Of a DNA stretch of 64,000 nt, positions 51,970 to 64,000 are shown one piece after another (within the stretch, counting starts at the first letter, position 1; every line of letters begins with the position of its first letter). Both the position numbers and the translations under genes were made by a program. The stretch covers positions 4,947,058 to 5,011,057 of the forward strand of contig JAUPFP010000007.1 of assembly GCA_036925085.1 (NCBI GenBank), read 5' to 3'. This DNA is from Brachycybe producta. Taxonomy: Eukaryota; Arthropoda; Diplopoda; Playtdesmida; Andrognathidae. The notes under the pieces were generated by a model. That model did not search any database and was not told where the DNA came from. It saw only the letters and a program-made list of their open reading frames with translations.

Positions 51970-52077
51970 TTCTAAATCATCAGTACAGTCATTTGTTTGT
52001 TTTTGTGTCTAGTATCGATCGATTACTAAAAGGGACAATAATAATAATAATAAACAAAAAATATTTTTTGAAAAAGT

Positions 52078-52173
<96 letters not shown>

Positions 52174-53349
52174 GAGGTTGTCTTTATGATCCCATCATTT
52201 TTTGAGGCCAATGATATTATTATCGACATATTATTTCTGATACAATAAAGAGAAAAATATATTTTATTTGTTTAGGAAAGTAATTTTTGTTTGTTTGTTT
52301 TAGTTGTTTGCAACAGTTTGTTAGACTTTATTGATTTTTTTGACCTCATTTTACATTTTTAATATTATTTGAATGTCTGTTTGCAAACTTTTATTTATAT
52401 AATTACAATGAAACATTTAAATTTGCCGCCTTTTATTAAATATCATTACTACTTTGTTTATTCTCCACAGAATGGCGCTACAATCTCCATTGCCGTTTGA
52501 TCACTAATACTGACATTCATAACCAACGTTTCTTAGCAAAGAGCCACATAAAAGTGGTTATAATTTAATTTGTTTAATAATTATATAGTATTTTTTTATA
52601 TATAAAAACATAGTTAAATTTATTGTAAGAGTGTTTAAAATTGTGTTTTTTAATGATTTAAGTGTAATTTGGATGTCATTTATAAAGAAAGTGACATATT
52701 AGACGCAAAATAGGTTGACCATCTATGAACTTAGCTCCACCCCTTTTCTTGGTTTCATTTTGCCGCCTTTTTTTCTAGCAGACACATTAAAGAAAAAAAC
52801 GCCGCCATTGAATAGGAAATAAAGGAGCCATATTGGACTGAGTTGAGTACGTACGACATTTTTTTTTTTAAACTTATTTTATCGATTGATTTTCCTGCTG
52901 CGCGCGGGATAAGGTACAGGAAATGATGATGATGATGATTTTATCGATTGATTTTCACGTTTTTAATATGTTTTATGCTTGAAATGAAATAAGTACATTT
53001 AATTCTTGTTTCAGTTATGAATTTGTGACAAATTAGAAAAAGTTTTTCAGATTTTTTTTTCTTCTTCTTTTGTTAGGCGAATTGAACTTTGGTTTTCTTT
53101 AAGAGTAGGACAAACGGATTTATTCATTTTCTATGTAAATTAGTAATTTGTACCTTCAAGGTTAAGCATTTCTTATTTTTTTTTTTTCAAGAGCAACAAA
53201 AATTCTTTACATTTAAAAAGAAAGAATTTTGAATATATTTTCTGAAAAGTTTTTTTATTTCAAAACATTTTTATTGAACATTTTATATATTTATATCGAT
53301 ATGTGATCGATAACGTTAATTGGTTGTAAACGCGCTTAAAAAAAATCTG
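51970..53349. other. gene-free DNA after copy 3
   Basis: Includes the (AAT)n microsatellite. A GC-richer patch at 52720-52920 (ccaccccttttcttgg, cgccgccattg) is unrecognised. No exon called. Confidence 0.4.
52080..52172. repeat. (AAT)n microsatellite, about 31 units
   Basis: Uninterrupted AAT/ATA repeat about 250 bases after the copy 3 stop codon. Open frames of poly-Asn or poly-Ile here are artefacts. Confidence 0.95.
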
Positions 53350-53812
53350 AAGAGAGACTTGAATGTGGTTAGCTCAATCACGTTTTCACGTTAATATGTT
53401 AATATGTCAATCTGCGGAATCAGTCAATCAGCAGATTGCCTAGGCAATCTGCAAAACAACTAACCTGCTAGCAGAATCTGCAAAATTCAACACCTTAAAA
53501 TGTATTAAATTTTGCAGGTTGGTGATTTTGCAGATTGCCTAGGCAATCTGTGGATTGACTGATTCCGCAGATTGACAGTAGTAACATATATTTTAAAATA
53601 AGCTTTTTTTGTGTTTTGAAAATGACTCAACTCTATTTAAAAACAGACGTTATTTATTTCAATTTTTTTCTCTATAAAAAGTTTATTTTGAAATATATTA
53701 ATGATGCAGATATCTTTATAAGTGATTGAACAACTCTTCTAGTTTCTTATAAAAAACATTCAAAATTTCTCTTTTAATTTTTTTGCTCTTCTGCAAGACA
53801 AAATTAACCATG
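53350..53812. mobile_element. foldback MITE family A with nested palindrome
   Basis: Family A arms (gtggttagctcaatcacg; cttctagtttcttataaaaa) flank a separate inverted repeat at 53407-53575. Confidence 0.55.
53407..53575. repeat. nested palindromic element with cagattgcctaggcaatctg arms
   Basis: Arms of about 46-50 bases, from tcaatctgcggaatcagtca to its complement, with two mismatches. Each arm contains the perfect 20-bp palindrome cagattgcctaggcaatctg, so each strand can form both small and large hairpins. Confidence 0.85.
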
Positions 53813-55772
53813 GATCGGCAAAGATGATGACGTCATTATAGTTATTTCTACTTTTGATTCACCCTCCCCCCCCCCCCCACCCCACATATGTTATTTATTT
53901 TTTTGCTCTTGTCCTTCAATACGCAAATTTCGTTTTTAAATCCTGTTTGTCATTTGTTAGGATTTGCATATATATATACCCTTTTATTGTCCATTCATTC
54001 AGGATTTCTATATTTCCGCCAATACTAATATTGATTTTTTGTTGCTCTTTTTTTTTTCTTCTTTCATAAAAATGCAGAAAATGAAACTTTTTTTCTCTCT
54101 CTCTCTCTCTTGTTATCCTAATGAATAATGATAATGATGTAATGAATGACGTCAGAGATGAGATGACGTCATAGGATTCATGATTTTTCTTCTTATGAAT
54201 GAAATGAATCAACACATTATGGGAGGAGTTTTGTCGAATATATTTTTTTTATTATTAATTAGTTGATTCTCTCAAACGACAAACAGTTTTAATTTATAGT
54301 TTATTATATACTCATCCATATATACACGTGTACGAACGTATTATGTTATAAATAATATACTATAAAGGAAGGTAGAAGTTGTACATACGATTCATTTTAA
54401 ACTTGTCAACCCCCTGTGTATGAGAACATACGTCACGTTTGTACAAATTGTATTGCTTTTCAAATAATGGGAAAATGAATAATTGTTAGTTTTAAAAAAA
54501 AAATATAAGAAAAGACAAAAGGTAGGCGTGCTGCCTACATAAAATTTCTAAACAAAACCAAAAGATGGACAGGAAAAAATTGACAGTCTGTAACCAGCCT
54601 AAAGCTAAGTACAGACAATCAATTCTGGCTTGTCAATCCTGAGTGTAAGAACAGACACATTAGTTCATATTGTAATGCTTTTTTAATGATTGGAAAATGA
54701 GCAAATAGTAAAAAATATATAAGCACTGTTCACATAACACTTTAAAAGAGAACTAAAGAATGGACAAATTAGAATTGATCGTCTGTACCCAGCATACAAT
54801 ACCTACGTAACATGGGTGTATGTAGTAAACAATTTAGAACCGAGGAAAAATAGAGGTGTGGAAACTGTTTTGAAAAAAAAAAAACTCGTGTTCTGTTAAA
54901 TGTTTTTACCACTAGTGCGGCGCTCAATGTAAAGAGGGCTAAAATTGTACCGTGGCCTATGGGAGTTATTATACGTTTTGTTTAAATTTGTAAATTTTAT
55001 TTCAGAATTTTAGGATTAAAAAATGAATATAAAATAATTTAACTACAAGACAGAATTTTAAATTATGCTTACTATCTATGCTCGGTAAAATGCAAACAAA
55101 TATAAAAAAGTGAAATTTTGAAGAAAAAATTGACACCCTTGCATTTAAAATTAGGGGAGAAGGGGGGAAAGGAAGGTGAGAGAGGTTCCGGGCATTTATG
55201 GATTTCCATGAGGCCCTCGATAACCCATCACGACTTCCACTTTTGCCCCCCCCCCCTCCTTCAACCCTACCCCCTCCACCCCCACCTTCTTATTCCTAGG
55301 CAACCATGTGCATACATGGTGCACACAACCCAATAAACATTCATTGCATCCCACCCGCATACTCGCTACGTAAGATAAAAGACTTAATTTAAAAGCGTAG
55401 TGTTTCAATTTATTCTTAAATATGTACATTCATTTTTTTCTGGTAAAAAAAACAAGAAACAATTGAAAATAAGAAAAGATAACAAGGGATTTTTTTTGTC
55501 TATATTTGGATTGAAAATTGTTGTGTGTAAATATTTGATTACTATTTTAATTGGTAATTATGTTGTTGCTTAGAAAACCAAACCAACAAAAAATAGAGAG
55601 CCTTCACAAAAGAGAAAGGGGGGGGGGCGAACACAGAGGATTGCTTTGGATGTACGCTTGATTGTCGCTAAAGCACAGATTTCGACAAAGCGTGTCCATT
55701 TGGCTGTGAGCTCGCTCTTGATCTGTATTCATTTAGGTACAGTTGAGCAATTATTTTGAGAGAGTTAGGAGC
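53813..55772. other. gene-free DNA with a family D element
   Basis: Family D foldback at 54604-54793 (gctaagtacagacaatcaat; attgatcgtctgtacccagc). Also CT and C runs. No gene recognised. Confidence 0.4.
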
Positions 55773-55975
55773 ACAGGTAGTTAGAATTAGGTGAAAACTT
55801 CAGTTGGCTCCGCCCTTGTTATGACGACTGGCAACTTCTTATTGGCTGGTTATGTAGTCTGACGTTGAAAAAGGCGGAGCATGTGATGTCAGACTTCATA
55901 ACCAGCCAGTTAGAAGTTGTCAGTCGTCATAACAGCGGAGCCAACTGAAGCTTTCACCTATTTCTAACTGTCTGT
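55773..55975. mobile_element. foldback MITE family C
   Basis: acaggtagttagaattaggt to its complement ending ctaactgtctgt, with cagttggctccgcccttgtt inside. Arms slightly diverged from each other. Confidence 0.75.
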
Positions 55976-57008
55976 GTTAGGCGCTGATTTTCTTGAATTT
56001 TTTTTTCAAACATAGTGGCGCCCTCAGTTGAGCATGATGAAATCGTCAAATTTGTCTTAAATGAATGATAAATTTTTATTCAGGCACAGATTTGTTAAGG
56101 GTGTCACAATGCAATTTAACTGGAGACCAATGCTGATAATGAACTAGTAATTATAAGTTTTATATGCAAATATATATTAATAACAACAACAAAAATTGGG
56201 TTCTTAATTGTGTCCGCCATGTTTGTCCCTGCTTTGAAATGAACTGTCCTTTTGGAATTTAGATTGAGCTGCTCTTTTTGCAGCTCGCTACACTTTATGC
56301 ATTCAAAACAAAACAAAAACAAGAGCAGAGTAGAACTAAAACAGAACCAAAGTAGGCAAAAACGGACACTGCTAATAATAACATAAAACAGTGACATCAC
56401 TTAAAAATCGTAAAATCAAAGTGATGTCATTTGTTAATGCCACGTCATTGGCTGTAAAAGTTTTGTTTCAATGAATTGCAGATTTGGAACTTGTTCATAC
56501 AATAAATATAATAAAGGGAACTTTTGTTGGCTTTATGTAGAAGAGTGTCCTAAGTTCCACGTTCATTGGCAATCGTGTGAAATTTCAGGGTGGTGTTGTT
56601 GTTAGCGTTGGCCAAAAGGAATGTCAGTTATTTCCGGTGGCGGCGCTACCTAAAAAAATAAATTTTTCAAGATCAACATTTTTTTCTTCCTGCTTTTTTT
56701 TTCTTTTCAAAAAAACACAAAATAAAAGCTGAAATGAAATTATTCATAATTTCGACCTCCACCCCAAACACTATATAAATACAGGGTGTTGTCATTGTCA
56801 TTTTCAAGAAATTGTTGTCAAATTTGTGTTATTTCTTTCCAGGCTGGTTGATTTAAATCGTGATTTAATTCAGTTTTTTAAAAAAAAATCATTATTCAAA
56901 TTAAGTTTATTTAAATTAAAAAAAATTGTTAACACCATAAAATCATATGACTTATAAATAAAATTTTGTAGAATTATAACTTTAGCCTGATATTTTAAGT
57001 ATTAATAA
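55976..57008. other. gene-free DNA
   Basis: No exon, RNA gene or bounded element recognised. The 94-residue minus-strand frame at 56116-56400 has no family features. Confidence 0.4.
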
Positions 57009-57172
57009 CGAGACATCTAGCCTCTAACCAGCCTTTTTAATTGAAAAGACAATTGCAATTTTTCTCATGATGAAAAGGTGGTGATCAGATGATGATCACT
57101 TCACAATCAGCACTTGGGCCACAAATTGAGAAACACTTGCTTGATATTGCATACAAATCCGACCCCTAATTA
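57009..57172. mobile_element. MITE family B, right-half fragment
   Basis: agacatctagcctctaacca through cagcacttgggccacaaatt to atacaaatccgacccctaat. Confidence 0.6.
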
Positions 57173-57189
57173 GGGATTTCAACGGTTCA

Positions 57190-57330
57190 GAACCAGTAGA
57201 ACCGGTTTGCCAATTACTGGAACTGATAGAACCGGTTCGCCAATTACTGAAACTGATAGAACCGGTTCGCCAATTACTGAAACTGATAGAACCGGTTCGC
57301 CAATTACTGAAACTGATAGAACCGGTATAG
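57190..57330. repeat. 30-bp tandem repeat (accggttcgccaattactga)n
   Basis: About four units of 30 bp around the palindrome ACCGGT. It lies inside a larger element-like stretch (57172-57520) rich in ggttcag/accggttc motifs on both sides. Confidence 0.85.
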
Positions 57331-57520
57331 GTCGAACTGAACCGAGTAGATTTGGTTCAGACTGAGTTCAGACGGTTCATCTGCTAAATGCATAGTGAGA
57401 AACGGTTCGTCATGATTGACGAACTAATCGCAACAGGTTTCCAAAAAAAAATCCCCAATCGATTAAACCGGTTCAGAACGGAGTAGAAACGGTTCGGTTC
57501 TACCTATTGCTACCTCTACC

Positions 57521-57934
57521 TATAATAATTCTCGAATTCTAACTTTGGTAAAAATTGTAAAATTATTTTTAACTCCATTGACGTCCAATAGAAGCGTTCA
57601 CTAACAAGAAAAAAACCGGCGATTGTTGCAATTTCGGTGGTCGGACCCAGATCACCAATATGATTAAATTGTGGCGGCCCTGAGTGCCACACTGGTTTTT
57701 TTATTATTAATAATTTAATATTTTATTATTCCATTTATTTGTATCTTCTTAATGAATAATATAGGATTCTTATATGAAGCATTCGTGGGATTCGAGAACC
57801 TTTTAGGATTCGGATTTGAGAAAATTTAGGATTCGTGGCACCTCTGAAAAATGGACAGATTAAAAGGATGAACCGATGAACGGATGAACATTTGGGGTAA
57901 CTCTAAAACCCGAAACAGAATGCTCATAGAATAA
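57521..57934. other. gene-free DNA
   Basis: Nothing recognised. Confidence 0.4.
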
Positions 57935-58136
57935 AGGCAGTTAGAAATAGGTCAAAACTTCAGTTGGCTCCGCCCTTGTTATGACGGCCGGCAACTTCTA
58001 ATTGGCTGGTTATGTAGTCTGACCTTGAAAACGGCAAAGCATGTGACGTCAGACTTCATAACCAGCCAATTAGAAGTTGTTAGTCGTCATAACATGGGCG
58101 GAGCCAACTGAAGTTTTGACCTATTTCTAACTGCCT
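57935..58136. mobile_element. foldback MITE family C
   Basis: aggcagttagaaataggtca to its complement ending ctaactgcct. The third copy of this family in the window. Confidence 0.8.
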
Positions 58137-58830
58137 GTTCATAAAATTGGATGAACCCTGTACTTTTTTTTATACATGGGTTAAATTGAGTTTGTTGCAA
58201 GGGGTCTGGGGGGAGGGTCATCCAATTCTATATCCATTCCTTTTCAGATTTTAGGATTACTCACGATGTTCATCCATTCATCGGTTCATCCTTTTATCCT
58301 GAACCTCTAAAAAAAATCAATCTAGAACTTTTGAATCATACTGTAGTTTTTTTTTTTATTGGACGCCTGTTTATAATTGGTAGGTGGGCCGCCACATATT
58401 GAAGGAAGGAGGAAACTCACCTTCCAGGGTAGCAACTTCCCTCCTCACTCCCCATTTCTATCCCCCTCCCCATAAGATATATAATATAATATTGTATATA
58501 TTTGATGAATGATGATGAATATGTAATAACGTTGTGACCGGTAATTTTGGTAAAAACCCATGTTGGTCGGCCTCGACTAGACTAGAACAAACAAATGACT
58601 TAAAGAAAGAGAGAGAGAAAAAAACACACGCACACATTTACACACTCTTTCATACAGACACTTTTAACACACGTCAAAATAGGCCTATACCAGATATTTC
58701 TCTCTCTTTATTCCGGAAATAACTCTTTTGTCATCTTCAAAAAAATCATCATTATTTTGATAGAATGTAGGGCTACTTCAAAGAGTGACCAATGGATGGC
58801 ACGCGAGCCATCATATTATTATTTAATATT
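58137..58830. other. gene-free DNA
   Basis: Contains gttgcaaggggtctgggggg, similar to text inside the hAT element at 22719-23575, suggesting a fragment of it. No gene. Confidence 0.4.
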
Positions 58831-59086
58831 AGAGCTCGGATTTTTATGCCATTATCAAGCAAATGTTTCTCAAGGGCTCAAGAATTATTTACTTTTTTTC
58901 TAATAAATAAAAACCACTGGTTAGAGGTTAGAACTCTTAAACGACAACTGATAATAACCAGACATCTATAGCCTCTAAAAAGCCTTTTTGATTAGAAAAA
59001 AAAAGCATAATTGCAGTTGGTTTAATTGGTAATTGGGCCACAGATTGAGAAACATTTTCTTGATATTACATAAAAATGTGAATCCT
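58831..59086. mobile_element. MITE family B, full copy
   Basis: agagctcggatttttatgcc to ttgatattacataaaaatgt, with the central gccttttagaggtta-type inverted segment. Confidence 0.65.
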
Positions 59087-59725
59087 ATTTATTCAACTCA
59101 ATTCAACTCGGTACACCTGTTTAAAAGCCATATTATAACCCACTTATATAATTTATTTTTTAAAAAAAAGAGTAGATTGTCTGCCACTAATCTTGTTGTT
59201 GAAACTTTTTAAAAGTTATATTAAAAAAAATAGTCTGCCGTCATTTTTTTTTTTTTTTAGAAAATGGAAGAAGAAAAAACAAACTTGATATTTCTTAGAA
59301 AAGTTGTGGTTGACGTTTACATATTAAAAGGGGGGGGGGGGGAAAGTGAGAAAGTTTGAGGGCCAGATGGAGGATAGACCTTCTAGTCAAATATTACTTG
59401 TACATATAGTTAAAATAATTCATGTGTGACTAAAGTGTTACAATCATGATTTTGCTTTTAGTCATATATAATCAATGGTCCTATAGAAGTATCTACCCCT
59501 AATCCCACTTTAGAATATGAAATAGTCATGAACCGGGGTTTACGCCCCGGGGGGGGGGGTGAGTAAACTTTTTAGCCGTTCTCAACCTATTGCGACTGCG
59601 GCCAGTTTTGACCAAAAGTGAACCCAATTCTGACCACGGTTGGCCGTTTGAGGGCCCGGGTTGCCGACGCACTCTGCCGGGTCCTAACCGACCAGGATCG
59701 GTCAGCGTTTTTCGACGGCAAAAAA
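59087..59725. other. gene-free DNA
   Basis: A GC-rich patch at 59600-59720 (gggcccgggttgccgacgca, ccgaccaggatcggtcagcg) is unlike the surroundings and unrecognised; no coding frame. Confidence 0.4.
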
Positions 59726-59995
59726 GGTGGTTTTAAAGTATAAACGCCTCTCTGGAACTTTTGATTATTTTCTGTCTTTTCAAGTTTGCAAAACGAAGAT
59801 AAACTTGAATGTGTTTTAAAAACTAGAAGGATAGCTCAATTTTCATATATATTTCAAAATATTCATTTCATTTGTGTTTGAAAATGACCCAATTTTGAAG
59901 CAAATGGTAGTTTTTAATTTTTGTCTATAAAAAAAAAGTTTATTTTTCAATTTTGCTTTTTCTGAAAAGACAGAATAATCAATCAAAAGTTCGTA
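59726..59995. mobile_element. foldback MITE family A
   Basis: Begins taaagtataaacgcctctct, has tttaaaaactagaaggatag, ends tctgaaaagacagaataatc. Confidence 0.55.
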
Positions 59996-61679
59996 ATTCA
60001 GCTGTTCATAAAACCATCAAATTTAGGAAAGATACGTTCGCAGTAACATTTGTTGTTCAATTTGAACCATTAGAACTGAGTTCTGCCATAAAAGATTCTG
60101 GGTATAGATGTATTAGATGGTTCAGGTTGGTGTTGGAGTTGGTCAAAGTCCTAAGTATACCTTTCTAGAATTTGAGAATGGAGGAAAGTGGGAAAGAATC
60201 AGACACACTGAATAAAAGAAAAATCCACTGAATTTCACTTTGTAAGGTGCGTCATATAGAATCTATCTTTAGAGAAGAATTCTTCCCTTAAAGAATCCCA
60301 CACACATGTTGAAAACCAAGCAGAAAACAGAAATAGAAAGAATTAATCCTAATTTTTCTGTATGGCGTTTCTTCTTAATGCCTTACAAAGTGATATTCAA
60401 TGGGATTTTATTGAGTGTTTGCGATTCTTTCCTAAACCATAATTATAGTTGGAATACACAGACCACTTCAACACTTGCAACACGTTGTCGAAGGTGGTTA
60501 CCGGCCGGCTGTGGTTGCAATGCATTTAATATGGAAAGACTCAAGAGTGGTCAGTTTTGGTGACAATTAACCCCTGTTTCATTTCGCAGTAAAGGGCCTT
60601 AAAGATGTAGGTTTAAAAAGAGAGAGAGAGTATTCAAGGACCCCTCCATGGGACCTCTCAGGACGGTTGAGATAGGGATAATTCAATCCTATATTAGCCT
60701 ACATTGACATTGACAAACCCCAAAGTTTTTTCTTAGAATCGTTCTTACAGTTTTTATCTTAAGAAATCTTTTTTCTATGAACTTCAATCTTGTCGCTTTT
60801 TGTTATACATTTTTTTTTTTGCAAATTGAAAATGGAGGGTAATCAGAAGTGGGCTGATGAGGATGAGGGTGGGAGGGGGGAGATGGGGAGAAAGTATTAG
60901 AGAAAGAGATGTAGGCCTAACTCTATGGCATATAGGACGGTGGCCATGTTAGGCGGCGGCCATGTTTGTTTTGTTCTTTCATCTTGATTAGGGTCCACAT
61001 TTCTTTATAAAACTTAAAATTCAGACATTTTTATTATTATACATGTAGATTTTCTTGATTTGTTATTTTTTTGAGGAATTTAAATGTTTGTTTTTTTACT
61101 CATACCGGACGTTCCTGACATTGTTTTCTCTTCATTTTGTATATATTGTACATTGAATTGAAAGAGAAAAAGAAAAAAAAACCCCGTCTTTCCGTGCGTG
61201 TGTGTTCCTTCTATTCACTTGTTTTAGCAATTTGTTTTAGTAAAGATGGAAAGAAAAAAAAAGGGTCACAATCTGATGGGTTTGAAAACAATTGTTTTAT
61301 TTTGGAATTGGGTTCATTTTAGTTTGAATGCTTAACAGTCAACCAGCACTTTCTTTCTGTTTTTAAGGTCAGTTTAATAATTTTTACCAAAGTGTAACTA
61401 CTAAAGCCCCTTATCACCTCAGAGGCCAATGGGCATAAAGGGCACAAACATTGTCTATCGTTTGTATTCAAGATATTTTGCATAAAAAAAGATTTGAAAT
61501 ATGATCCATTTTCAGTGGAGTTTTTTTTTACTCAGGTTTGTTATTGTCCATCTTTTTTTTATTTATCAACGTTTTATTATTATTATTGTTGTTGGAATGT
61601 TTGATTTTGTACTTTTTGAAAAAGAAAACTAGAAACTAAGATGATTTATAAACAGATTTTTGGTCTTACAGAAATAACA
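59996..61679. other. gene-free DNA
   Basis: A (GA)n patch and G-rich runs near 60600-60900. Short open frames show no family signature. Confidence 0.4.
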
Positions 61680-61930
61680 TTAAAGCGAAAATGAATGTGT
61701 TTTAGAAACTAGAAGATTAGCTCAATCACGTAATGGTATTTTCATATTGATATCTTTCAAAATAAACTTTTTATCACCATAAAAAAGCTTATTTTGAAAG
61801 ATATCAACATGAAAATATTCTTAAGTCTGCCCTTCTAGTTTCTAAAACGCTTACAATGTTTTTTATTCATTTTGCATTTGAAAAGGCAGAATAATCAGAG
61901 TTTGAGGGGGGGGGGGGGCGTTTTACACTG
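61680..61930. mobile_element. foldback MITE family A
   Basis: tttagaaactagaagattag and gatatctttcaaaataaact mirror cttattttgaaagatatcaa and cccttctagtttctaaaacg. This is the clearest copy of the family palindrome. Confidence 0.75.
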
Positions 61931-61974
61931 TATAAAACGACCTTTATTTTATTTAGGTTTTTAATATAGGAACA

Positions 61975-62243
61975 GAGGGACAGACTAATCGCAGGTCACT
62001 AGGTGACCTACACTTCAGAACTGTAGGTCACTCAAGTGACCTACACTTTTTTTTACACTCTGGCGTGGCGCAGCCCCCCCCCCCCCCCTACAGCAAGCTT
62101 AATTTAATGCAACCACACCTAATCACCGTTACAAAAACGGTCAAAAGTTGTAGGTCACTACAGTTCTGAAGTGTAGGTCACTAAGTGACCTACAGTTCTG
62201 AAGTGTAGGTCACCTAGTGACCTACGATTAGTCTGTCCCGGAA
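61975..62243. mobile_element. foldback element built from AGGTCA palindromes
   Basis: From gggacagactaatcgcaggt to its complement ending gattagtctgtccc, with arms of about 57 bases. Between the arms are a C15 run and gttgtaggtcactacagttc. The arms hold repeated aggtcactaggtgacct units. Confidence 0.8.
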
Positions 62244-62321
62244 TAGATATATTCAAAATAATGATGGAAAGTTCGAAACTACAGTATATATAGAATAGTA
62301 AATGAATGTTGCTTAAGGTCA

Positions 62322-62640
62322 GTTTAACGTGTAAACGTGCCTTGAGCTAATGTTAATTTCTTCTTTCAGAAACAAAATTAAGAAAAATATGAACGTTATA
62401 ATTTCTTTTAAAATAAGCTTTTTTTTATGTTAGGATGAAAATGATGAAACTTTAAGCAGATGATATTTTTTAAAAATTTGATATATAAAAAGTTTATTTT
62501 GAAATATATCATCAGTATCATAAAACAACATGGAAATACTATTAAGTATTCTGCTACCGTTCTAGTTTCTATAAAAACATTTTAAAAAGTTATTCTTAAC
62601 GTTTGCTTTTTGAAATGCAGATAATTGATAATTGCGTTAG
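62322..62640. mobile_element. foldback MITE family A
   Basis: agtttaacgtgtaaacgtgc at the left, ctaccgttctagtttctata at the right arm, with the usual tttaaaataagc/agtttattttgaaatata centre. Confidence 0.55.
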
Positions 62641-62658
62641 TGTCTGTTTATTTAACGC

Positions 62659-63027
62659 AGTTTTAAAGTGTAAAACGCCTCTTGAATTCTGATTTTTTTC
62701 TATCTTTCAAGTTTGAAAACTAAGAGAAACTTTGAACGTGTTTTAGAAACTAGAATAGTAACTCAATCACTTCACAGTATTTTTCATGTTGATGATATCT
62801 TTCAAAATAAACTTTTTATGTGAGTTTTAGAAATGACCCAACTTTAAAAAGTTTTATTTTTTTATATCATTTATTATAAATTTTTTATATTATTTATTTA
62901 TATCTAGAAAATATTTTAGAAACTAGAAGGAGATGATGGAGCTGCTAGCTACCCTTCTAGTTTCTAAAATATTTTCTCGTTTCTCTTAAACTTCTTTCCA
63001 TAAAAGACAGAATTAATCAAGAGTTGT
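62659..63027. mobile_element. foldback MITE family A
   Basis: ttttaaagtgtaaaacgcct and tttagaaactagaatagtaa on the left; cccttctagtttctaaaata and aaagacagaattaatcaaga on the right. A second short head-to-head arm pair sits at about 62909-62980. Confidence 0.65.
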
Positions 63028-63546
63028 ATAATGAGAGCTGTTGCATTATATGATCTTAAGTATATTTTAAGTAAAATGATTTTTTCTATTTTTTTAAAAA
63101 CAAGTTTAGAATGAGTTTAAATTTTAAAGAATTTTCACTGCTGAATAATAATAGTAAAATGGCCCTTCTTTTTAATGATGTGACTAATATCAAATATGAC
63201 CGTTAAGGTCATATTCTAAAAACGTTACTTAAGCTAAAGTGAAACTTAAAACAAATCTAAGCTTAAAAACTCTTCATAGACTTGCTATATAGAGAGTTTT
63301 GTTTTTTGTCGTGGTTTTAAGCTTAACTTTATTTTAAGCAATGTTTTTTTTAAATACGGGGGCAAACTTGTTAATTGATACTTAAGTTGATAAAAAGCAG
63401 GGTTTTAATTTCACTTAAGAAACAAGTCTTAAAATAATAATTTTTTATCGAATTTGTATGTCTTCATAAGGAGATGCTTAATTGGTGATTGAACTGAAAG
63501 GTAAAAACTACATTTTGTATGCAAAATATTGCAAAATGTGAATAAT
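63028..63546. other. gene-free DNA
   Basis: AT-rich, with several gcttaa/ttaagc motifs; nothing recognised. Confidence 0.4.
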
Positions 63547-63629
63547 TGTAGTAACAGATTCATTGAACTTCATTTTATTTTAATCAATAAGATTACAATA
63601 AAATGAAGTTCAGTGAATCTGTTACTACA
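63547..63629. repeat. hairpin, about 32-bp stem
   Basis: tgtagtaacagattcattga onward pairs with the complement ending aatctgttactaca. One mismatch in the stem, loop of about 17 bases. Confidence 0.75.
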
Positions 63630-63909
63630 AAGATTAAACATCTTTTTTGTATCAAAACAAACCAGATTTAAGATATTAAACGCTGAATTTGTGAATTCCC
63701 TTAAGCAGTTAAATGAGTTCTATTACTTTAAGGTTTTAGTGTAGAATTGTGACTGTGGAGAGAGAGAGAGAGAGAGAAAGAGAGACCTAGATTTTAAAAA
63801 AAATGAAATCCCAGCATACAAAGGGGCCCCGCCAGGCCCATGAGGCCCACAAAGCCCATGAGCTGGTTTTTTTTAAAAAAAAACACCAAGGGGCTGGGTT
63901 GCCCCTGGT

Positions 63910-64000
63910 ATTAAGTGATTGAGCTGCTACCCTTCTAGTTTCTAAAATATTTTCTAGTTTCTCCAAACCTTTTTTCTATGAAAGACAGAATTAATGAGAG
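63910..64000. mobile_element. MITE family A fragment, cut by window end
   Basis: taagtgattgagctgctacc, cttctagtttctaaaatatt, and aaagacagaattaatgagag at the edge. Confidence 0.55.

Noticed and set aside
51993..52229. Poly-Asn and poly-Ile frames
   Set aside because: Direct translation of the (AAT)n microsatellite.
53854..54215. Short hydrophobic and Lys-rich frames on both strands
   Set aside because: Low complexity (C runs, CT runs), no family similarity or splice context.

Overview
This window is AT-rich, intron-containing animal nuclear DNA. The evidence is GT-AG introns, Na+/K+-ATPase alpha genes with 17 coding exons, a cilium-type RIIa-domain gene, a eukaryotic tRNA-Val, and a dense load of Helitron, hAT, mariner-like and foldback elements. 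No vertebrate-type SINE or LINE was recognised. I take it to be a non-vertebrate metazoan and cannot name the phylum.

Layout: (1) 235-355 is the last exon of a Na+/K+-ATPase alpha gene (copy 1) whose body lies left of the window. (2) 4695-12394 on the minus strand encodes a predicted 2289-residue protein: an N-terminal RIIa docking/dimerisation domain (as in SPA17 and CABYR) followed by a huge glutamate-rich tail. A non-coding first exon and an RFX X-box lie upstream (13116-13242). (3) 13441-13513 minus is tRNA-Val(CAC). (4) 13.5-24 kb is mostly nested transposable elements, including a telomere-like minisatellite inside a Helitron inside a mariner-like element. (5) 25259-32625 is a complete Na+/K+-ATPase alpha gene (copy 2, 1066 aa). 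(6) 32.8-42 kb holds nested hAT and Helitron elements and a 198-bp perfect purine-pyrimidine alternation. (7) 42212-51825 is a second complete alpha gene (copy 3, 1078 aa) with the same exon structure. (8) 52-64 kb has no recognisable gene and is rich in foldback elements.

The main biological point is the three-gene head-to-tail Na+/K+-ATPase alpha cluster. Copies 2 and 3 keep the whole P-type catalytic core ([24 protein letters not shown]) and the beta-subunit contact SYGQ-W. Both change three residues of the ion-binding pocket: S775T, D804C and D926N in vertebrate alpha-1 numbering. These are probably pumps with altered ion coordination or stoichiometry. Copy 1, judged only from its last exon, looks conventional (ends ETYY). 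Copies 2 and 3 have been homogenised by gene conversion in part of their length, and both have CRE, inverted CCAAT and TATA promoter elements. The RIIa gene with its X-box suggests a ciliary or sperm-flagellar product. Cyclic-AMP-linked or male-germline expression of the locus is a testable inference only.
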